Shown here: piece by piece, positions 10,294 to 17,936 of the stretch | Layout: the number at the start of each line of letters is the position of its first letter | Numbering within the stretch: the stretch's first letter is position 1 | Origin: Tranquillimonas rosea | Lineage (GTDB): Bacteria > Pseudomonadota > Alphaproteobacteria > Rhodobacterales > Rhodobacteraceae | Direction: 5' to 3' | NCBI RefSeq assembly: GCF_900111315.1 | Contig: NZ_FOGU01000008.1 | Coordinates: 124,001-188,000 of the forward strand | Length of the DNA: 64,000 nucleotides | Translations under genes and position numbers: made by a program | The notes under the pieces: generated by a model | Databases searched by the model: none | What the model was told of the DNA's origin: nothing | Seen by the model: only the letters and a program-made list of their open reading frames with translations

Positions 10294-10302
10294 GACGGTT
10301 CC

Positions 10303-10322
10303 TTAATTGATTACTCAATCAA
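10303..10322. promoter_or_regulatory. BetI operator upstream of choW
   Basis: Reads TTGATTGAGTAATCAATTAA on the minus strand: arms TTGATTGA and TCAATTAA around a 4-bp centre. The arms are identical to those of the palindrome between choX and betI at 17302-17321, and the centres differ. BetI is a choline-responsive TetR repressor in characterised species. Its place right before the choW start suggests it overlaps the promoter or 5' leader. Binding itself is inferred. Confidence 0.82.
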
Positions 10323-10436
10323 AATAAACCGGAACGCTCCGAGATGTGAAGCCCCGGACCGCAATCCGCGGTGGACGCCGGGCAGCGGAAACTATGTTGC
10401 AGGACATAGCACGAAAACAGATCGGAGTTTCGCCCA

Positions 10437-11201
10437 ATGACGACCAGACGCACATTCATTAGAGGCGCCGCCGCAGGCATTGCCGCGACGACGATTCTTC
10501 CCTATGCGGCGCGGGCGCAATCGCAGGATGGCGACACGTTCGCCACCGACGGTGGCGAGATCACCGTGCACCCGGTCAGCCACGCCTCGTTCGTGATGGA
10601 GACGCCGGCGGGGGTCATCTACAACGATCCGGTGGGCGAGGCGTCGGCCTACGAGTCGTTCCCCGCGCCCGACCTGATCCTGATCACCCACGAGCATGGC
10701 GACCACTACAACGCCGAGACGCTCGCGGCGCTGGTGGGCGAGGACACGCAACTGCTGACCAACCCGGCTGTCTACGACATGCTGCCCGAAGATCTGAAGG
10801 CGCAGGCAACCGCGATCGCCAACGGCGAGACGGCCGAGATGATGGGCGTTCCAATCGAGGCGGTGCCGGCCTACAACACCACCGAGGACCGCCTGCAGTA
10901 TCATCCCGAGGGGCGCGACAACGGCTATATCCTCGAGATCGACGGGATGCGCGTCTACATTGCCGGCGATACCGAGGGCACCGACGAGATGCGCGCGCTC
11001 GAGAACATCGACCTCGCCTTCGTGCCGATGAACCTGCCCTATACGATGGCCGTCGATCAGGCGGCGGACGCGGTGGCCGATTTCGCGCCGACCTATGTCT
11101 ACCCCTACCATTATCGCGACAGTGACCCCGAGGAGTTCGCCGCGCTTCTGTCCGAGTCGGACGCGGAGACCGAGGTGAAGATGGGACCGTGGTACTCCTA
11201 G
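10437..11201 (+). CDS. Tat-exported metallo-beta-lactamase-fold hydrolase (UlaG-like)
   Basis: 254 residues. The N-terminus MTTRRTFIRGAAAGIAA with a following hydrophobic stretch and AARAQ looks like a twin-arginine signal with cleavage near residue 28, so the enzyme would fold with its metals before export to the periplasm. The core has HASF, LITHEHGDHY (the HxHxDH metal motif), IAGDTEGTDEM (metal-bridging Asp) and YVYPYHYRDSD. These fit the L-ascorbate-6-phosphate lactonase-like branch of the MBL fold, but the substrate is unknown. It is divergent from choW across the BetI box, so it could be affected by BetI; that is speculative. Confidence 0.85.
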   Translation: MTTRRTFIRGAAAGIAATTILPYAARAQSQDGDTFATDGGEITVHPVSHASFVMETPAGVIYNDPVGEASAYESFPAPDLILITHEHGDHYNAETLAALVGEDTQLLTNPAVYDMLPEDLKAQATAIANGETAEMMGVPIEAVPAYNTTEDRLQYHPEGRDNGYILEIDGMRVYIAGDTEGTDEMRALENIDLAFVPMNLPYTMAVDQAADAVADFAPTYVYPYHYRDSDPEEFAALLSESDAETEVKMGPWYS

Positions 11202-11207
11202 AGTTTT

Positions 11208-11230
11208 AGACGGCGCTTCCGGCGCCGTCT
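11208..11230. terminator. Hairpin after the MBL-fold gene
   Basis: Perfect 9-bp stem AGACGGCGC / GCGCCGTCT with loop TTCCG, starting 6 nt after the stop codon. There is no T-run after it in either direction, so it is a 3'-end stabiliser or weak terminator rather than a classic intrinsic terminator. Confidence 0.5.
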
Positions 11231-11643
11231 GTCCCGTGATGCTTGTCCGGCTGACCCGGCGCCGCCGTTCTCAGATATGCCGCCATGTCAGCGCGGCATG
11301 CGACCGACGGGTGCAGTCGGATGATCATCAGCCATCCCGACGTGAGCGAACGGGCCGGGCCGCGGTCCGGATCGCGCGTCCCGAGGAGCCGGCGCCCTGT
11401 GTGCCCAAGGCAACCGCCCGCTTTCGCCGTGAACGTCGCGGCACGTGGTCCGTAGCGGACGCCGCACCGGTGTTGTCCTGACGTAGGAAGGGTGACCGGC
11501 AAGGGCGATTTTCCCTTGCGTAAAGGTATTTTGCAGGTGGCCCTTAATGCGCAACAAAATTAGCCTCGGCATGCTGATCAATTTGACACGGTCCGATCCG
11601 GCGGGCATCAAAGCGCTGTGGTTCGCAAAGGGGAGGAGCGCCA
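11231..11643. other. Intergenic region before the TRAP operon, no gene seen
   Basis: About 410 bp without a convincing coding frame; the open frames here have no ribosome site and unlikely composition. It holds a 7-bp hairpin (GCAAGGG with CCCTTGC near 11500-11520) and then a locally AT-richer stretch (about 11518-11590), the likely promoter region of dctQMP. No palindrome matching the BetI box was found here. Confidence 0.5.
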
Positions 11644-12144
11644 GTGCTCATGCGAGCGATCGATACGGTGAACGAGGTCGTGGGGCGCGTCATCTGCGTT
11701 CTGGCGATCGTCTTTGCCGGGATCATCATCTTCGACGTCATCATGCGGTACGCGTTCAACGCGCCGACACGGTGGGCGTTCGACGTGTCCAAGCAGATCT
11801 ACGGGTTCTACTTCATCCTGCTCGGTGGCTATGCCCTGCGCCACAAGGCGCATGTGCGGGTCGACCTCGTCACCGAGGCCCTGCGGCCGGGCCTGCGCCG
11901 CATCGTCGAGGCGGCGGGATACGTGATCTTCTTCTTTCCGTTCGCCTACGTCTTCGTGACGCGCTCCTACTCCTTCGCGTCGACCTCCTGGGCACAGAAA
12001 GAGCTGACCTACGGCGCCGTCCAGCTGCCGGTCTATCCGCTGAAGGCGGCGCTCTGCGTCGCGGCGGTGCTGCTGCTGATTCAGGGTGTCTCGGAATTCC
12101 TGAAACTCGTCCTCGGTACGGAGGAGACCGCCGATGGGCGCTGA
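11644..12144 (+). CDS. dctQ: TRAP transporter small membrane subunit (DctQ type)
   Basis: 166 residues with four hydrophobic helices and the DctQ pattern: an N-terminal helix ending DVIMRYAFNAPTRWAFDVSKQI, then a charged loop RHKAHVRVDLV, a motif typical of this subunit. It pairs with the large DctM permease in a sodium-driven tripartite ATP-independent periplasmic uptake system. The GTG at 11644 is preferred over an ATG two codons later because the GGGGAGGAG site lies about 5 nt upstream of the GTG. The 3' end overlaps dctM by 11 bp. Confidence 0.9.
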   Translation: MLMRAIDTVNEVVGRVICVLAIVFAGIIIFDVIMRYAFNAPTRWAFDVSKQIYGFYFILLGGYALRHKAHVRVDLVTEALRPGLRRIVEAAGYVIFFFPFAYVFVTRSYSFASTSWAQKELTYGAVQLPVYPLKAALCVAAVLLLIQGVSEFLKLVLGTEETADGR

Positions 12145-13450
12145 AACGATCGCATTGTGCATGTTCGGCATGCTGCTGCTGGGGCTGTTCATGGGCCACC
12201 CGCTGGCCTTTGTCCTGGGCGGCTCGGCGGTGCTCGGCGCGGTCCTCGCGGGCAAGACGATGGTCCTCGGGATCGTCATCAACCGCATCTTCGGCGACGT
12301 GCTGGATAACTACACCCTGATCGCGATCCCCCTGTTCGTGCTGATGGCGCAGTTCCTGTCGAACAGCGGCGTCACCGACAAGATGTTCGAGACCCTGCGC
12401 CTGCTGATGGCCAATGTCCGCGGCGGTCTCGCGCTGGCGGTGGTGTTCATCTCGATCCTTCTGGCGGCGACGACCGGCATCATTGGCGCCTCGATTACCG
12501 TGATGGGCGTGATGGCGCTGCGGCCGATGCTGCAATACGGCTACGCGCCGACGCTGACGACCGGCGTGATCGCGGCGTCGGGCTGTCTCGGCATCCTGAT
12601 CCCGCCGTCGATCATGCTGATCCTGATGGCCAGCTACTCGCCACTGTCGGTGGGCGAGCTGTTCGCTGGCGCGATGATCCCCGGCGTCGTGCTGGGCCTG
12701 CTCTATGCGGCGTGGGTGGCGATCCTGTCGGTGATGCGTCCCGACATGGCACCGTCGGTCGAGCCCGACGAGCACCTGCCGCGCGGACAGCTCTACCGCA
12801 TGCTCGCGGTCGAGGCGCTGCCTCCGCTGTTGCTGATCTTCGGCATCCTGGGCTCGCTCCTGGCCGGCATCGCCACGGCGACCGAGGCGTCGGCCATCGG
12901 CGCGGCGCTCGCGCTGGTCATCGTCATCGCGCGGGGCCGGTTCACCTGGCCGTCCTTCTATAACGCGCTGCAGGAGACGGGGAAGACGTCGGCGATGATC
13001 CTGTTCATCGTGGTCGGCGCCACGGCCTTTACCGGCGTGTTCAACATCACCGGCGGCCTGCGGGCGACACAGGACATCATCCGCTCGCTCGACATGCAGC
13101 CGTGGATGTTGCTCACGGTGATGCTGTTCATCGTGTTCCTGCTGGGCGCGTTCCTGGACTGGACGGGCATCGTGCTGCTGTCCTTCCCGATCTTCCTGCC
13201 GATCGTGCAGGAAATGGATGTCAGCCTGCTGTGGTTCGTGGTGCTGATGGCGGTCGTGCTGCAGACCTCGTTCCTGACGCCGCCCTTCGGCTACGCGCTG
13301 TTCTACCTCAGGGCCATCGCGCCACCCGAGGTCAAGACGACGCATATCATCGTCGGCGTGCTGCCGTTCATTGCTCTGATCGTGCTGATCTGTCTGCTGG
13401 TCGCGGCGGTGCCGGGCATGGTGACCTGGCTGCCCGACGTGATCTACTGA
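12134..13450 (+). CDS. dctM: TRAP transporter large permease (DctM type)
   Basis: 438 residues, about 12 hydrophobic helices, the transport core of the TRAP system. The DctM hallmarks are present: ALAVVFISILLAATTGIIGASITVMGVMAL, AASGCLGILIPPSIMLILMASYSPLSVGELFAGAMIPG in the first half, and GAFLDWTGIVLLSFPIFLPIV with FLTPPFGYALFYLRAIAPPEV in the second. Overlap with dctQ and a 36-bp gap to dctP indicate one operon in the order Q-M-P. That order, and the style of the binding protein, fit the keto-acid (TakP-like) branch rather than the C4-dicarboxylate systems. Confidence 0.93.
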   Translation: MGAETIALCMFGMLLLGLFMGHPLAFVLGGSAVLGAVLAGKTMVLGIVINRIFGDVLDNYTLIAIPLFVLMAQFLSNSGVTDKMFETLRLLMANVRGGLALAVVFISILLAATTGIIGASITVMGVMALRPMLQYGYAPTLTTGVIAASGCLGILIPPSIMLILMASYSPLSVGELFAGAMIPGVVLGLLYAAWVAILSVMRPDMAPSVEPDEHLPRGQLYRMLAVEALPPLLLIFGILGSLLAGIATATEASAIGAALALVIVIARGRFTWPSFYNALQETGKTSAMILFIVVGATAFTGVFNITGGLRATQDIIRSLDMQPWMLLTVMLFIVFLLGAFLDWTGIVLLSFPIFLPIVQEMDVSLLWFVVLMAVVLQTSFLTPPFGYALFYLRAIAPPEVKTTHIIVGVLPFIALIVLICLLVAAVPGMVTWLPDVIY

Positions 13451-13486
13451 TAACCAGAAAACCAAGGTTCAACGGAGGAGAAAGAC

Positions 13487-14581
13487 ATGACGAAACTGAC
13501 TCTCGCCGGTGTGGCGCTTGCCACCAGCACGGCACTTACCGGGGCGGCCCAGGCCCAGGACTCGTGGCAGATGACCACGACGTGGCCCAGCTCGCTCGAG
13601 CTGATCGAGTTCGACCGGCACTTCGTCGACCTTGCCAACAAGCTGACCGGCGACGCTCTGACGATCGAGTTCTTCGAGGGCGGCGCGCTCGTCCCGTCGG
13701 GTGAGGTCTTCGGCGCAGTGCAGTCGGGCACCGTGCAGGCCGGCGCCGACTGGCCGGGCTACTGGGCCGGGCGCGATGCCGCGTTCTCGCCGCTGGCCAC
13801 CACGCCGGCGCTGTTCAACGCCGTCGACTACGTCAACTGGATCAACCAGTGGGGCGGTGACGAGCTGTACGACGAGGTCTATGGCCGCTTCGGCATGGTC
13901 TATCTGCCCTATGGCGTGACCAACAACGAATCCGGCTTCCACACCAACGAGCCGCTCAGCACGATGGAAGACCTGCAGGGCATGCGCCTGCGCGTCTCCG
14001 GCCTCGAGCAGGGCCGCATCCTCGAGCAGCTCGGCGGCAGCCAGGTCTCGATGGCCGGTGGCGAAGTCTACCAGGCGCTCGAGCGCGGCGTCATCGACGG
14101 CGGCGAGTTCTCGACGCCGAACGTCGACTGGTCGGCCGGTTTCCAGCAGGTCACCAGCCACTGGGCGACGCCGGGCTGGCACCAGTCGGCCTCGGTCTTT
14201 GGCGTGATGATCAACAAGCAGGCCTGGGACGCGCTCGACGACGAGACGCGCGAGGCGCTCGAGGTCGCCGCCGACGCCACGATGCTGTGGTCGCTGGCCT
14301 TCACCGAGAAGCGCGCCACCGAAGCCTACGAGAAGTGGGACGAGGCGGTCGAGATCACCCGGTACGACGACAACGCGCTGGAAGAGATCCAGCAGGTCGC
14401 CAACCAGGTCATCATCGACGTCTCGTGCGAGAACCCGACCTCGGCCGAAGTCTACCTGAGCATGCTCGAGTATCTCGAGAACTATGCCCAGTGGCGCGAG
14501 GCCTCGGCGCCGTACAACCTCGGCCGCACGCCGAACGGCCCGGCCATCGACGAGGTGCGGGCCTGCGCCGAAGAGCAGTGA
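13487..14581 (+). CDS. dctP: TRAP transporter solute-binding protein, TakP-like
   Basis: 364 residues. The Sec signal MTKLTLAGVALATSTALTGAAQA is cleaved before QDSWQ. The mature protein has the family pattern MRLRVSGL (the arginine that pairs with substrate carboxylate), GGEVYQALERGVIDGGEFSTPNVDW and PGWHQSASVF, as in TakP-type proteins that bind 2-oxo monocarboxylates with a cation. Length matches TakP (about 365). The true ligand is unknown; placement next to choline genes does not by itself imply a quaternary amine. Two cysteines (VSCEN and VRACAEE) near the C-terminus may form a disulfide in the periplasm. A strong terminator follows. Confidence 0.88.
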   Translation: MTKLTLAGVALATSTALTGAAQAQDSWQMTTTWPSSLELIEFDRHFVDLANKLTGDALTIEFFEGGALVPSGEVFGAVQSGTVQAGADWPGYWAGRDAAFSPLATTPALFNAVDYVNWINQWGGDELYDEVYGRFGMVYLPYGVTNNESGFHTNEPLSTMEDLQGMRLRVSGLEQGRILEQLGGSQVSMAGGEVYQALERGVIDGGEFSTPNVDWSAGFQQVTSHWATPGWHQSASVFGVMINKQAWDALDDETREALEVAADATMLWSLAFTEKRATEAYEKWDEAVEITRYDDNALEEIQQVANQVIIDVSCENPTSAEVYLSMLEYLENYAQWREASAPYNLGRTPNGPAIDEVRACAEEQ

Positions 14582-14610
14582 CGCGCAGCCTGAACCTGTG
14601 CTGATTTGCG

Positions 14611-14645
14611 ACGCCGCCGGCCCCGCGCCGGCGGCGTTTCTCGTT
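14611..14645 (+). terminator. Intrinsic terminator of the TRAP operon
   Basis: Perfect 11-bp GC stem (14611-14621 with 14627-14637), 5-nt loop, followed by TTTCTCGTT. It lies 30 nt after the dctP stop, which marks the end of the dctQMP transcript. Confidence 0.85.
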
Positions 14646-14792
14646 GTCCGGGCGCCCGTACGGGATTGATCTGGAACAACGACCCCCCCAATCTCCGTTG
14701 GTACGGGGTGGTCATGGGATCGCCGATGACCGGCAACTCCATCCACGCGCGCCGTATCGATCCGGCCGAGCGAAGAGAAGGGGAGACACGAC

Positions 14793-15212
14793 ATGTTCAA
14801 TCACATCATGAGCCCGGTGGACCTGACGCACATCGACCAGCTGAGCCGCGCACTCGACGTCACGGCCGACATGGCCAAGCGGTACGACGCCAAGGTGACC
14901 TTCGTCTCGGCGACGAACGTGACGCCGGGCGAGGTGGCGCACTCCCCCGAGGAGTTCAGACAGAAGCTCGCGGACTTCGCCAAGCAGCAGGGCGAGAAAT
15001 ACGGCTTCGACGCGGAGTCGAAGGCCATGATCCTCCATGACAAGACCGCGGATCTCGACGATGCGCTGGTGGACGCCGTGGACGATCTGGGCGCCGATCT
15101 CGTCGTGATGGCGTCGCACACGCCCAACATGGCCGACCACTTCTGGTCTTCGAACGGCGGCAGCGTCGCCCGTCACAGCAAGGTGTCGGTGATGATCGTG
15201 CGCGGTCAGTAG
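14793..15212 (+). CDS. Universal stress protein (UspA family)
   Basis: 139 residues of a single Usp domain: first strand NHIMSPVDLTH, an acidic middle, VDDLGADLVVMASHTP, and the terminal SNGGSVARHSKVSVMIVRG. The ATP-binding members of the family carry G-2X-G-9X-G-S/T; here the loop reads ASHTPNMADHFWSSNGGSVA, so only part of that motif is kept and nucleotide binding is uncertain. A GAAGGGGAG ribosome site precedes the ATG. Stand-alone gene after the TRAP terminator. Usp genes of this size sit beside TRAP operons in several marine bacteria and can regulate uptake; that link is inferred here. Confidence 0.9.
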   Translation: MFNHIMSPVDLTHIDQLSRALDVTADMAKRYDAKVTFVSATNVTPGEVAHSPEEFRQKLADFAKQQGEKYGFDAESKAMILHDKTADLDDALVDAVDDLGADLVVMASHTPNMADHFWSSNGGSVARHSKVSVMIVRGQ

Positions 15213-15213
15213 A

Positions 15214-16188
15214 TCAGACAAGCCCCAACGCGCCGCGCAGGGGCGGATAGAGCTGCACGGCCAAGTATGCGGCGTAGAGCGCGAGGAAGATCGCGCCCTC
15301 GCGCCGCGACACCCGCCATCCCGTCACCGCGAAGAGAACCAGCAGCAGCGTCGCGCCCAGCATCGCCCAGATGTCGAGCCGGATGATCTCGTCGGGGATG
15401 CTCAGCGGTGAGACGACCGCCGTGATCCCCCCGATCCCGAGGATGTTGAACACGTTTGAGCCGACGACATTGCCGAAGGCCACGTCGGCCTGCCGCCGCA
15501 GTGCCGCCATTACAGAGGTTACGAGTTCCGGCAGCGACGTGCCCACCGCCACCAGCGTCAGGCCGATCACCGCTTCGCTGATCCCGGCGAGCCGCGCCAG
15601 TTCGACCGCCGCACCGACCAGCAGGCTCGCGCCGAACACGACGCCCGCGATCCCGCCCGCCGTGAGCGCAAGCGCGGCGGGGATGGCCATGTCGCTGCTG
15701 CTGGCGTCGGCCTCGGCCGTGTGCAGGTGGCCCGCCGCCGACATGCGCCGTCGCTCGGCCAAGTAGGTGCCGATCGTGTAGCCGGCCAGCAGCACCAGCA
15801 GCCCAAGCCCGGCAACGCGTCCCAGGCTTCCGGTCAGAGCAATCGCCACGAGGATCAGCGTCACCGCCACCAGCACCGCCCCGTCACGCTGGAACGCCGC
15901 CCGCGTCGTGGCGATCGGCAGGATCACCGCCGCGGTGCCGAGGATCAGCAGGATGTTCGCGATGTTCGATCCGACGACGTTGCCCACCGCCAGCCCTGGC
16001 GCCCCGGCCAGCGCGCCCTGAAGGCTGGCGACAAGCTCGGGCATCGAGGTGCCGAACCCCACGAGCGTCAACCCGATCAACAGCTTCGAGACGCCCAGTC
16101 GCGTCGCCACGGCCACGCTGCCCCGCACCAGCGCCTCTCCTCCGGCCAGAAGCAGGACAAGGCCGGCGAAAAGGGTCAGAAGGGTCAT
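15214..16188 (-). CDS. Calcium/sodium (CaCA-family) antiporter
   Basis: 324 residues, about ten transmembrane helices in two inverted halves. Both alpha repeats are clear: GFGTSMPELVASLQGAL with VGNVVGSNIANILLILG in the first half, and AVGTSLPELVTSVMAAL with FGNVVGSNVFNILGIGG in the second. The glutamates in PELV and the asparagines in GSN form the ion site in this family. It exchanges Ca2+ (or K+) for Na+ or H+ at the inner membrane, related to E. coli YrbG/ChaA-class proteins. Its stop lies 2 bp from the Usp stop (convergent). It is the last gene of the block between choX and choW. Confidence 0.93.
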   Translation of the reverse strand: MTLLTLFAGLVLLLAGGEALVRGSVAVATRLGVSKLLIGLTLVGFGTSMPELVASLQGALAGAPGLAVGNVVGSNIANILLILGTAAVILPIATTRAAFQRDGAVLVAVTLILVAIALTGSLGRVAGLGLLVLLAGYTIGTYLAERRRMSAAGHLHTAEADASSSDMAIPAALALTAGGIAGVVFGASLLVGAAVELARLAGISEAVIGLTLVAVGTSLPELVTSVMAALRRQADVAFGNVVGSNVFNILGIGGITAVVSPLSIPDEIIRLDIWAMLGATLLLVLFAVTGWRVSRREGAIFLALYAAYLAVQLYPPLRGALGLV

Positions 16189-16282
16189 CGTGACGGAAAC
16201 CTCGTTACGCGCACGCCAGGAGATCGGGCGCCGATTGCGGATAGATCGTTGGTTTCGCCACCCTATTCAAGCTAAGGGCATG

Positions 16283-16312
16283 GAAAAACCGGCAGGACGC
16301 GCCTGCCGGTTC
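16283..16312 (-). terminator. Intrinsic terminator after choX
   Basis: On the minus strand, stem AACCGGCAGG / CCTGCCGGTT with a 5-nt loop is followed by a run of five T. It starts about 30 nt past the choX stop. It shows that choX is transcribed alone and not read through into the antiporter. Confidence 0.88.
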
Positions 16313-16343
16313 CTCGTCGTCGCGTCAATGCGTCCCAGGGGGC

Positions 16344-17270
16344 TCAGAGGCCGAGCTCGGCCTTCACCGCGGGCAGGCCCTCTTCGCCGTCGAGCGTCGT
16401 GACGCCCGCGAGCCAATCCTCGAGAACCTCGGGATTTTCCTCGATCCATGCGGTCGCCGCCTCGGTCGGCTCGGCACCGTCGTTCAGGATCGCGCCCATG
16501 ATCTCGTTCTCCATCTCCAGCGTGAACGAGAGGTTGTCGAGGAAGGTGCCGATGTTGGGGCACGCCTCGGTGAAGCCCTCGGTCACGTTCGTGTAGACGG
16601 TGGCGCCGCCAAGATCGGGACCGAAATAGTCGTCGCCACCCGTCAGGTAGGTCAGATCGTAGTTCGCGTTCATCGGATGCGGCTCCCAGCCCAGGAACAC
16701 GACCGGTTCGTCGCGGCGGCTCGCCCGGCTGACCTGCGCCAGCATGCCCTGTTCCGAGCTCTCCACGACCTCGAACTCGTCCAGCCCGAAGGCGCCTTCC
16801 TCGATCATGTCCATGATCAGGCGGTTACCGTCGTTGCCCGGCTCGATCCCGTAGATCTCGCCGTCCAGTTCCTCCTGGTGTGCCGCGATGTCGTCGAAGC
16901 TCTCGATCCCCAGCTCGGCGCCCGCGGCGTTGGTGGCGAGCGTGTACTTCGCGCCCTCGAGGTTGGCGCGAACGGTCTCGACGCTGCCGTCCTCGCGATA
17001 GGGGGCGATGTCGTTCTCCATCGTGGGCATCCAGTTGCCCAGGAACACCTCGACATCGCCGTCGGCCATCGACGTGTAGGTGACCGGCACGCTCAGCACC
17101 TTGGTCTCGGTCTCATAGCCGAGCGCCTCGAGCACGGTGGTGGTGGCGGCAGTCGTCGCGGTGATGTCGGTCCAGCCGACGTCCGAGAAAACGATCGTCT
17201 CGCAATCGGCGAACGCCGGCGCGGCGGCCGCGCTCAGGGCAAGGGCGGAAAGTCCCGTCTTGAGGGTCAT
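16344..17270 (-). CDS. choX: Choline-binding periplasmic protein of the ABC transporter
   Basis: 308 residues of the OpuAC/ProX-like substrate-binding class. The Sec signal MTLKTGLSALALSAAAAPAFA is cleaved before DCETI. Aromatic residues that make up the ammonium-binding box in Sinorhizobium ChoX have visible equivalents: GWTDIT (Trp plus Asp), LGNWMPTM and FLGWEPHPM. A cysteine pair (DCETI and EACPN) could form the disulfide seen in ChoX. The ATG at 17270 begins a normal signal peptide. The gene is alone with its own terminator and is divergent from betI across a BetI box. The partner permease and ATPase (choWV) lie about 6 kb downstream on the same strand. Confidence 0.93.
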   Translation of the reverse strand: MTLKTGLSALALSAAAAPAFADCETIVFSDVGWTDITATTAATTTVLEALGYETETKVLSVPVTYTSMADGDVEVFLGNWMPTMENDIAPYREDGSVETVRANLEGAKYTLATNAAGAELGIESFDDIAAHQEELDGEIYGIEPGNDGNRLIMDMIEEGAFGLDEFEVVESSEQGMLAQVSRASRRDEPVVFLGWEPHPMNANYDLTYLTGGDDYFGPDLGGATVYTNVTEGFTEACPNIGTFLDNLSFTLEMENEIMGAILNDGAEPTEAATAWIEENPEVLEDWLAGVTTLDGEEGLPAVKAELGL

Positions 17271-17301
17271 GGCTGGTGTCTCCCGATTTGCATTCAGTTT
17301 C

Positions 17302-17321
17302 TTGATTGACGCGTCAATTAA
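17302..17321. promoter_or_regulatory. BetI operator between choX and betI
   Basis: TTGATTGACGCGTCAATTAA, a near-perfect 20-bp palindrome, 32 bp upstream of the choX ATG and 49 bp upstream of the betI ATG. Its arms equal those of the box at 10303-10322. Being in the only gap of the divergent pair, it can control both choX and betICBA, including betI itself. Confidence 0.88.
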
Positions 17322-17369
17322 AACGCACCAGATTGGCCTTGTCACCCCTTGATTGCGGATTGCGCCAAG

Positions 17370-17936
17370 ATGCCGAAGCTCGGAATGGAGCCCATTCGCC
17401 GCGCCGCTCTCGTCGAAGCCGCCATCGACGAGATCGGCGATGCCGGCACGCTCGACGTCACCGTCGGGCGCATCGCTCGGCGTGCCGGCGTGTCCTCGGC
17501 GCTGGCGCACCACTATTTCGGCAACAAGGAGTCGCTGTTTCTGGCCGCGATGCGCAAGATCCTGTCTGATTACGGCCGGACGGTCCGCGCCGCGCTGACG
17601 GGGCGCGACGATCCGCGCGACCGGATCGAGGCGATCATCCGCGCCAGTTTCGACGAGACGAACTTCCGCGACGAGGTGATCGGCGCCTGGCTCAACTTCT
17701 ACGTTCACGCGCAGAAGGTCCCGGCCGCCGAGCGGTTGCTCAAGATCTACCAGCGCCGGCTGATGTCCAATCTTTGCCACGACCTGCGCCCCCTCGCCGG
17801 AGAGCGGGCGGAACTCGTGGCCGAGGTCCTGGCCGCGCTGATCGACGGTATCTACATCCGCGCCGCCCTGGGGGACACGACCGGCGGCGCGACCAAGGTG
17901 CTCGACGTCCTCGACCACATGCTGGAGGCGACATGA
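17370..17936 (+). CDS. betI: Choline-responsive TetR repressor BetI
   Basis: 188 residues. The start MPKLGMEPIRRAALVEAAIDEIG matches the conserved BetI N-terminus, which decides the ATG at 17370 over one seven codons upstream. The helix-turn-helix is in TVGRIARRAGVSSALAHHYFGNKESLF. The C-terminal ligand domain includes ESLFLAAMRKIL and NFYVHAQKVPAAERLL. BetI represses bet genes until choline is present. It is the first gene of betICBA; its stop overlaps the betC start (ATGA). Two identical-arm palindromes in the window are its expected targets. Confidence 0.95.
   Translation: MPKLGMEPIRRAALVEAAIDEIGDAGTLDVTVGRIARRAGVSSALAHHYFGNKESLFLAAMRKILSDYGRTVRAALTGRDDPRDRIEAIIRASFDETNFRDEVIGAWLNFYVHAQKVPAAERLLKIYQRRLMSNLCHDLRPLAGERAELVAEVLAALIDGIYIRAALGDTTGGATKVLDVLDHMLEAT

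Noticed and set aside
11206-11502. Minus-strand frame of 98 codons in the gap before the TRAP operon
   Set aside because: No ribosome site, atypical residue mix and overlap with the hairpin after the MBL gene; the gap is better read as regulatory.
17271-17918. In-frame upstream extension of choX running antisense through betI
   Set aside because: choX has a proper ATG and signal peptide at 17270; the extension would cross the BetI operator and the betI gene.
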